Of a stretch of 58,786 nt of DNA, positions 53,723 to 58,786 are shown piece after piece. The stretch is from JADKIH01 sp031367345. GTDB lineage: Bacteria; Bacteroidota; Bacteroidia; AKYH767-A; 2013-40CM-41-45. Within the stretch, counting starts at the first letter, position 1. Every line of letters begins with the position of its first letter. The position numbers and the translations under genes were made by a program. The stretch is from the NCBI GenBank assembly GCA_031367345.1, contig JANLPR010000011.1:1-58786 (forward strand), read 5' to 3'. The notes beneath the pieces were generated by a model. The model was not told the origin of the DNA and did no database searches. It saw only the letters and a list, made by a program, of their open reading frames with translations.

Positions 53723-54544
53723 ATGGCTCAGGAAAACTTAATTTCAGATATAAAATCTATTCGCTTAGGGGATGTTTCGATTAACTATGACGATATTGGG
53801 AAAGGAGAAGTGCCAATAATATTTATTCATGGATTTCCATTTGATAAAACATCTTGGGATCCACAGATTAAGTTTTTTAAGGAGGACCATCGCATTATTA
53901 CCTACGACATACGCGGTTTTGGTAAGTCAACAGCCGGTAAGAAAAAATTCGAGATCTCTTTGTTTGCCGACGACCTCATAGTGTTGATGGATTCATTAAA
54001 TATTCAAAAGGCAATTGTATGCGGTCTTTCGATGGGAGGATATATTGTGTTGAATGCAGTAACCCGTTTTCCTGAAAGATTTAGTGCAATAATTTTAAGT
54101 GATACACAATGTATTGCAGATTCAATTGAGGGAAAGAAAAAGCGTTACGACACAATTGAGAAAATTAAATCAGAGGGAATTTATGAGTTCGCCAATGGAT
54201 TTATTTCCGCTGTTTTTTGTGAGAAATCGAAAGCAATAAAGAAAGAGTTGGTTGAAAGTGTGAGGACAGTAATATTATCTACTTCAAAAGAAACTATTAT
54301 TCAAACGTTAACAGCTCTTGCCGAGCGTTCTGAAACATGTTCTATGCTTGGTAATATTTCAGTGCCGGCATTAGTTATTTGCGGTAAGGAGGATAAAGTG
54401 ACACCAGTAATTCAGTCTCAAAGTTTAGCGAATAATATTAATGGATCACGATTAAAAACCGTAGAAGATGCGGGCCATTTATCGAATTTAGAAAATTCTG
54501 ATGAATTCAATTCAGCAATTTTCGACTTTATTTCTAAGCTGTAG
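53723..54544 (+). CDS. Alpha/beta hydrolase
   Basis: 273 aa, soluble. The alpha/beta-hydrolase motifs are: oxyanion-hole strand VPIIFIHGFPFDKTSWDPQI, nucleophile elbow AIVCGLSMGGYIVLNAVTRF (Ser), acid ALVICGKEDKVTPV (Asp), and base VEDAGHLSNLEN (His). Substrate unknown; it could be an esterase or lipid-related hydrolase. It lies 30 bp after the MCE protein gene, so it is probably the last gene of the lipid-transport operon. Confidence 0.92.
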   Translation: MAQENLISDIKSIRLGDVSINYDDIGKGEVPIIFIHGFPFDKTSWDPQIKFFKEDHRIITYDIRGFGKSTAGKKKFEISLFADDLIVLMDSLNIQKAIVCGLSMGGYIVLNAVTRFPERFSAIILSDTQCIADSIEGKKKRYDTIEKIKSEGIYEFANGFISAVFCEKSKAIKKELVESVRTVILSTSKETIIQTLTALAERSETCSMLGNISVPALVICGKEDKVTPVIQSQSLANNINGSRLKTVEDAGHLSNLENSDEFNSAIFDFISKL

Positions 54545-54650
54545 GTTAAGTAGTTTCAATCATTGAAAAAGGTAAAAGAATAAACAAAAGCTACAAATTC
54601 GGCAACAGCTTATTTAATAAAGTGAACCAGCTGACCTGAAAAAACTGAAG

Positions 54651-54716
54651 GTGTGAATTATGTAACCTCTTAATAAGGTTATGTAACACAATTTTTTTTG
54701 TTACACTTTACCTTTA
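54651..54716 (+). promoter_or_regulatory. AraC-type direct-repeat promoter, site 11
   Basis: First half-site GTGTGAATTATGTAAC (54,651-54,666); second ATGTAAC (54,681-54,687), offset 21 bp. These are the closest to consensus in the window. The -7 box TACCTTTA (54,709-54,716) begins 22 nt later. Drives the gene at 54,753. Confidence 0.75.
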
Positions 54717-54752
54717 AATGAATATTTAATTTAATAAAACAATAATGAATTA

Positions 54753-57068
54753 ATGAAAAAAACAACAAAAAAGATAGTTATTGTTTCGTTTATTATTCTT
54801 TTTTTGGTAGTGGGATTGACAATTGTATTTATTTCTCCACTAACTAAATATTTGGTTCAGAAGTACGATGAAAAATATACAGGGCGTGAGATAACAATGG
54901 ACTGGGCTTATGTGAACCCATTCACTGGATATTTCCATTTTAGTAATTTAAAAATTCATGAATTAAAGAGTGACAGTTTATTTTTCAGTTCAGATAATTT
55001 AAAATTAAATATTTCCCTACTTAAACTAATTTCAAGTACAATTGAAATATCTGAACTGACGTTAGATCATCCGATAGGGACAGTGATCCAGAACAAGAAT
55101 GATTTTAATTACACCGACCTTATTGAGAAGTTTATGCCGGATAAATTGGACACGACAGTTTCGGGATGGCGGTTTAGTATTTTAAAAGTAAAAATAGAAG
55201 GTGGTGAAATTCACTACCTAGAAAACCAAATCCCAATAAACTATTTTGTTAAAGAGCTAAATATTGAAAGCTCCGGAATGCAATGGGATGTTGACACAGT
55301 TGCTGGTACATTTTCCTTTTTATCGGGTATAGGAACAGGAAGTGTAAAAGGAGATTTCAATGTCAATTTGAAAACGAAGAATTATAAGTATGATCTCGTA
55401 GTTAAAAAATTTGATTTGAATATTATTGAGCAGTACATGAAGGAGCTTGCAAATTATGGGACATTCAGAGCCAACCTTGATGCAGATATAAAGGCTATAG
55501 GAAACCTCAATGATGAACGAGATGTTACATTGAAAGGGATGTTGGCAATTAATGATTTTCATTTTGGTAAAGACAGGACAGAAGATTATTTGTCTTGGGA
55601 TAAGTTTGTGATGGCTATAAAAGATTTGAGTCCTAATAAACATCTTTACATATATGATTCAGTTGCATTGATACGCCCTTATTTCAAGTACGAAATGTAT
55701 GATAGTACTGATAATCTTCAAGCTATGTTTGGAAAAGACGGAGCAAATGTTTCCGCAGTAGCAGATGACAATTCTAAATTCAATTTGATTATTGAAATAG
55801 CACGAACGGTAAAGGTGATGGCTAGAAACTTTTTTCAGAGTTATTATAGAATTAATAGATTGGCAATTTATGATGGTGATTTAAAGTTTAATGATTTTTC
55901 GCTCAATGAAAAATTTTCAGCAAAGCTCGATCCATTTAATTTCATAGCTGATTCTATTGATAAAAATCGCACTTGGGTAACTGCCTCTTTAAAATCAGGT
56001 ATCAAACCTTTTGGAGATGCTTCTGTAAGTGTAAAAATAAATCCGAAAGATACCGGTGATTTTGATATGCAATATAATTTTCGAAACATATCTGCTGCTT
56101 CGTTTAATCCGTATCTAATTTCTTATACATCTTTTCCTGTAGATAGAGGGAAAATTGAGCTAAATGGTACATGGAACGTTAGAAACGGTGAAATTAAAAG
56201 TGTGAATCACTTGTTGGTAATTGATCCGCGCGTCACCAAACGAGTAAAGAAAAAACACGCCGATTGGATTCCATTACCATTGATCTTTTCTTTTATCAGA
56301 GAATATGGGAATGTAATCGATTATGAAATACCAATAACCGGTAGTTTTAAAAACCCGAAATTTCATTTGAAAGATGTGATCTTCGACTTGATAGGAAATA
56401 TTTTTGTTAAGCCGGTGAAAACAGCCTATAGGATGGAAGTAAAAGAGGTGGAGTATGATATTGAAAAGTCGCTCACTTTTAAATGGCCAACATTACAAAC
56501 GTCGATTCTTTCTTCGCAGAAAAAGTTTGTTAATAAAATTGAAAGCTTCTTAGCTGACAATCCTCAAGCATCGATCACTATTTATCCTAAACAATATGAA
56601 GCGAAAGAAAAGGAGTATATTTTATTTTTCGAAGCAAAGAAAAAATATTACATGGCATTGAAAGAAAAGGGTGATGATTCGTTTGACGAAGGAGATTCGC
56701 TAAAGGTTAATTCATTGTCAGTAAGAGACACTAAGTTTAATAACTATTTAGACAACATATTAAAGGATACCATGTTGTTTACGATTCAAGAAAAGTGTAG
56801 CAAATTGGTTGGACAGAGTATTGTCAATTTCGGTTTCAATAAATTAAAAGCAGCGAGAGCGGATTCGTTCAAGTCTAGTTTTAAAAAAGAGGTATTAGGG
56901 CAAATCAAAATAATGAATGGCGAAAATATTATTCCATTTAATGGGTTTTCATTTTATAAAATTGAATATAGTGGAGCTATCCCTAAATCTTTGCAGAAAG
57001 CGTATGAGGAGTTACAGGTACTGAATGAGGAAGCTCCAAGAAATAAATATTTACACGGAAGGCCATAG
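54753..57068 (+). CDS. DUF748/AsmA-like envelope protein
   Basis: 771 aa. One N-terminal membrane anchor (IVIVSFIILFLVVGLTIVFI) is followed by a long periplasmic chain of AsmA/DUF748 type: YVNPFTGYFHFSNLKIHELKSDSLFFSSDNLKLNISLLKLISS, LSWDKFVMAIKDLSPNKHLYI, and a C-terminal region near residue 600 (VNKIESFLADNPQASITIYP) that resembles the OmpA-like end of DUF748 proteins. Such proteins form lipid-transfer bridges between the membranes, so it may cooperate with the Mla-type operon just upstream, from which it is transcribed separately by site 11. Confidence 0.85.
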   Translation: MKKTTKKIVIVSFIILFLVVGLTIVFISPLTKYLVQKYDEKYTGREITMDWAYVNPFTGYFHFSNLKIHELKSDSLFFSSDNLKLNISLLKLISSTIEISELTLDHPIGTVIQNKNDFNYTDLIEKFMPDKLDTTVSGWRFSILKVKIEGGEIHYLENQIPINYFVKELNIESSGMQWDVDTVAGTFSFLSGIGTGSVKGDFNVNLKTKNYKYDLVVKKFDLNIIEQYMKELANYGTFRANLDADIKAIGNLNDERDVTLKGMLAINDFHFGKDRTEDYLSWDKFVMAIKDLSPNKHLYIYDSVALIRPYFKYEMYDSTDNLQAMFGKDGANVSAVADDNSKFNLIIEIARTVKVMARNFFQSYYRINRLAIYDGDLKFNDFSLNEKFSAKLDPFNFIADSIDKNRTWVTASLKSGIKPFGDASVSVKINPKDTGDFDMQYNFRNISAASFNPYLISYTSFPVDRGKIELNGTWNVRNGEIKSVNHLLVIDPRVTKRVKKKHADWIPLPLIFSFIREYGNVIDYEIPITGSFKNPKFHLKDVIFDLIGNIFVKPVKTAYRMEVKEVEYDIEKSLTFKWPTLQTSILSSQKKFVNKIESFLADNPQASITIYPKQYEAKEKEYILFFEAKKKYYMALKEKGDDSFDEGDSLKVNSLSVRDTKFNNYLDNILKDTMLFTIQEKCSKLVGQSIVNFGFNKLKAARADSFKSSFKKEVLGQIKIMNGENIIPFNGFSFYKIEYSGAIPKSLQKAYEELQVLNEEAPRNKYLHGRP

Positions 57069-57126
57069 TAGTTGTACTGCCGAATGATTTTGAACCAATT
57101 TATTATTGAGATTTGAAATTAAATAT

Positions 57127-57212
57127 GTGTGAATAATGTAATTTAAAAATAGAGTTGTGTAACAAGCAACTCGAAGGTTTAATCGACTTTTGATTGATAA
57201 CAATTCAGTTAT
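57127..57212 (+). promoter_or_regulatory. AraC-type direct-repeat promoter, site 12
   Basis: First half-site GTGTGAATAATGTAAT (57,127-57,142); second GTGTAAC (57,157-57,163), offset 21 bp. The -7 box GACTTTTG (57,185-57,192) begins 22 nt later. Inverted repeat ATAACAATTCAGTTAT is at 57,197-57,212. Drives the gene at 57,231. Confidence 0.75.
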
Positions 57213-57230
57213 AATAAATTTACTATCCAA

Positions 57231-57698
57231 ATGAAAAAGACAATTTTAATGTTCACAACATCGCTATTTGTTGCAGGAACAGTTTTAACCGGATGTTCGT
57301 CAGACTCGAAAAAAATAGAAAATGCAGAGTTAAAAGTTCAGGACGCAAAATCGGATGTGAAAGATGCAAAGCAAGATTTAGATGAAGCACATCAGGGCTC
57401 TTCGATTAGTGATTTTCAGAAATTCAAAAATGAATCGAATGATGAGATCAATAACAACGAGCGACGAATAGCTGAATTGAAAATCGAGATTAAAGGTGAG
57501 AAAGCAGAAGCAAGACAAAAGGACGAAGCAAAGCTTGACAAGTTGGAAAAGAGTAATACAGAGTTAAAGGAGAAGTTGAATGGGTATTCGAATGATGGCA
57601 AAAGCGATTGGCAAGAATTTAAAACTGAATTCAAACATGATCTAGATGGAATTGGGCTAGCATTTAAAAACATTACGGTGAGGAATACGAAGAAATAA
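57231..57698 (+). CDS. Small coiled-coil lipoprotein
   Basis: 155 aa. Lipoprotein signal (ILMFTTSLFVAGTVLTGC, lipobox Cys at about 22). The mature chain is almost entirely coiled coil: IENAELKVQDAKSDVKDAKQ, NNNERRIAELKIEIKGEKAE, AKLDKLEKSNTELKEKLNGY, with a final SDWQEFKTEFKHDLDGIGLAFKN segment. This last part resembles the sll1863-like stress-protein fold seen in other Bacteroidota. It has its own promoter (site 12) and terminator and lies just upstream of the AraC gene. Confidence 0.82.
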   Translation: MKKTILMFTTSLFVAGTVLTGCSSDSKKIENAELKVQDAKSDVKDAKQDLDEAHQGSSISDFQKFKNESNDEINNNERRIAELKIEIKGEKAEARQKDEAKLDKLEKSNTELKEKLNGYSNDGKSDWQEFKTEFKHDLDGIGLAFKNITVRNTKK

Positions 57699-57768
57699 TC
57701 AGTTTCTCCACCAGTAAACATGATTATTCTATTAAAAAGGTAGTTTGTTTTTATTTGTGTATGAATAT

Positions 57769-57803
57769 AAGCCGCTTTGACCGTCGTCAGAGCGGCTTTT
57801 TTA
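57769..57803 (+). terminator. Rho-independent terminator
   Basis: Stem AAGCCGCTTTGAC (57,769-57,781) / GTCAGAGCGGCTT (57,786-57,798) with one G-T pair, 4-nt CGTC loop, then a T run. It ends the 57,231 unit and insulates the regulator promoter. Confidence 0.88.
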
Positions 57804-57825
57804 TTTATTTTTAGAAGGGGAAAAT

Positions 57826-57891
57826 CAGTGAATTATGTAACATAAAGAGCTAATTATATAACCCGTATATAATTTAAATTTGCGAAATTTG
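57826..57891 (+). promoter_or_regulatory. AraC-type direct-repeat promoter, site 13 (in front of the regulator itself)
   Basis: First half-site CAGTGAATTATGTAAC (57,826-57,841); second ATATAAC (57,856-57,862), offset 21 bp. The -7 box GAAATTTG (57,884-57,891) begins 22 nt later, with an alternative TAAATTTG at 57,875. Its place before an AraC-family gene suggests autoregulation. Confidence 0.7.
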
Positions 57892-57924
57892 TATTTAACG
57901 CATATTGTCCGAAAAAACACCTGA

Positions 57925-58539
57925 TTGAAGCTGCATATTAAATACATGGTGAGTAACCGCTGTAAATTAGCGGTGAAAGATGAGCTAAAGAAACTAGGCC
58001 TACATTTTATTGTGGTTGACTTGGGAGAAGTTGAAATAATGGAAAAAATTTCAGCAGAGCAACGTGAGGTATTGAAAGTGCGATTGCATGATTCCGGCTT
58101 CGAATTAATGGATGATCGTAAAGCGGTTTTGATAGAGCAAATTAAAAATGTAATTATTGAAATGGTCCATCACACAGAAGAAACCATTAAAATAAATTTT
58201 TCTGTTTTTTTAAGTGAAAAATTAAATCATGATTATACATACCTGGCAAATTTATTTTCTGAAGTGCAGGGAACTACAATTGAACAATTTATTATTTCAC
58301 ACAAGGTTGAAAGAATAAAAGAGTTGATAATATATGGTGAGTTAAACATTACTGAGATTGCATATAAAATGAATTACAGCAGTGTAGCGCATTTATCAAA
58401 TCAATTTAAAAAAGTTACAGGACTTTCTCCTTCGCATTTTAAAAAATTAAAAGACAAAAGGAGAAACTCTCTTGAGGACATTGGGAATTCTAATAACAAC
58501 AATGTAGAAAAATTAATGTTTAAAGGTGACAAAGAATAA
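57925..58539 (+). CDS. AraC-family regulator with HMA-like N-terminus; candidate master regulator
   Basis: 204 aa from TTG 57,925. ATG at 57,946 would remove the first strand (KLHIKYM) of the N-terminal domain. Residues 2-70 resemble a ferredoxin-like HMA domain (IKYMVSNRCKLAVKDELKKL, VVDLGEVEIMEKI), but the first Cys of the MxCxxC-type motif is Ser here. The C-terminal domain holds two helix-turn-helix motifs: LSEKLNHDYTYLANLFSEVQ and LNITEIAYKMNYSSVAHLSNQFKKVTGLSPSHFKKLK. AraC proteins of this kind bind two direct half-sites 21 bp apart, exactly the layout of the 13 promoters here, one of them its own. The link is inference but strong. Confidence 0.9.
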   Translation: MKLHIKYMVSNRCKLAVKDELKKLGLHFIVVDLGEVEIMEKISAEQREVLKVRLHDSGFELMDDRKAVLIEQIKNVIIEMVHHTEETIKINFSVFLSEKLNHDYTYLANLFSEVQGTTIEQFIISHKVERIKELIIYGELNITEIAYKMNYSSVAHLSNQFKKVTGLSPSHFKKLKDKRRNSLEDIGNSNNNNVEKLMFKGDKE

Positions 58540-58544
58540 GCATA

Positions 58545-58786
58545 ATGGAAGAAAAGAAAACAAAAGATCTACTTAAACAATCTGAAACGGATCTGAGTGA
58601 TGCCCACAAGAAACTTGCTTTTCAAGACGAGGAAAAAGAAAAGCGAGAAACGGAATTGGGTATTGCTAATGTTGAGTTAGCTTTTCAGAATGAAGAGAAA
58701 GAAAAAAGAGCAGCGGAATTAGGCGTTGCCAATATTGAGCTTGCTTATCAAAACGAGGAAAAAGAAAAGCGTGCATCAGAGTTGAG
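58545..58786 (+). CDS. Coiled-coil protein, probable sensor histidine kinase N-terminus (partial)
   Basis: 80 codons to the window end. After MEEKKTKDLLKQSETDLSDA come tandem 21-residue units (LAFQDEEKEKRETELGIANVE; LAFQNEEKEKRAAELGVANI-type; LAYQNEEKEKRASEL), encoded by 63-bp repeats from 58,614. Bacteroidota kinases often begin with such EKEKRAAEL repeats before HisKA/HATPase domains, which would lie beyond the edge. It starts 5 bp after the AraC gene stop, so it is cotranscribed and may be its signal partner. Confidence 0.65.
   Translation, partial: MEEKKTKDLLKQSETDLSDAHKKLAFQDEEKEKRETELGIANVELAFQNEEKEKRAAELGVANIELAYQNEEKEKRASEL

Noticed and set aside
1..58786. CRISPR arrays, tRNA or rRNA genes
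   Set aside because: No regularly spaced short repeats with unique spacers and no recognisable tRNA or rRNA segments were seen by eye; a dedicated search was not possible.

Overview
The window is AT-rich DNA from a member of the Bacteroidota, probably a Chitinophagales- or Sphingobacteriales-like environmental bacterium. The evidence is: several secreted proteins ending in a type IX secretion (T9SS) sorting domain with a YPNP-type motif; Bacteroidota-type -7 promoter boxes (TAnnTTTG); weak Shine-Dalgarno signals; and many families typical of the phylum (DUF6090-like, DUF6799-like, YHYH, ELWKSDGT repeats, CheB-CheR hybrid kinases). I saw no rRNA, tRNA or CRISPR array.

Region 1 (1-14,900) is a cassette-like accessory array. 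Single genes or small modules (ELWKSDGT-repeat protein, broken membrane protein, DUF3024 protein, YD-repeat-like protein, PAS kinase, HigB/HigA toxin-antitoxin pair, DUF1826 protein) are separated by long direct repeats. Element A occurs twice in full and once in part; it joins a minus-strand IS91-type transposase C-terminus to a group II intron 3' end (domain V with a GAGA tetraloop, then domain VI). Element B (about 335 bp) occurs twice and brackets higBA. It ends in a long hairpin followed by AAACG, as does a separate hairpin near 9,400; these look like attC-type boundaries, but no integrase is in view. Inside this region lies a metal/sulfate-flavoured operon: ECF sigma factor, probable anti-sigma, Spy/CnrX-like sensor, His-rich lipoprotein, arylsulfotransferase-like protein and a truncated redoxin.

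Region 2 (15,300-58,786) holds mostly small stress, envelope and hypothetical genes, tied together by a shared promoter architecture that I think is the main discovery. Thirteen promoters carry a direct repeat of a (G/A)TGTAAC half-site whose two copies start exactly 21 bp apart. The first copy extends to GTGTGAATnATGTAAC. A Bacteroidota -7 box begins 21-22 nt after the second copy. Six of the thirteen also carry a 16-bp inverted repeat, GTAAY-N6-RTTAC, starting exactly 4 bases beyond the -7 box, about where transcription should start. This layout fits activation by an AraC-type regulator. One of the 13 sites lies in front of an AraC-family gene with an HMA-like N-terminus (57,925-58,539), which is therefore the leading candidate for the autoregulated master regulator. 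A kinase-like coiled-coil protein follows it and runs off the window.

Predicted regulon members are: two paralogous charged low-complexity proteins; a Cys-rich four-helix copper-binding protein; an MDR-family oxidoreductase; a type III polyketide synthase operon with an ICMT-type methyltransferase, a flavin reductase and a ferritin; an acidic protein plus HPF/RaiA ribosome-hibernation operon; a Met/His-rich secreted protein; a DUF3494 ice-binding lipoprotein; tiny membrane proteins with a PAP2 phosphatase; two coiled-coil lipoproteins; and a DUF748/AsmA-like protein. Together they suggest an envelope, metal and dormancy stress response. Between these lie a large CheB-CheR-PAS-kinase-receiver hybrid, an Mla-type lipid transport operon (50,195-54,544), NDH-2, and a YHYH protein.

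Gene decay is common. At least seven loci are broken by nonsense codons, frameshifts or truncation (3,606; 9,015; 18,042; 27,277; 27,924; 39,755; 44,128), and an IS4 transposase remnant lies at 46,215-46,694.
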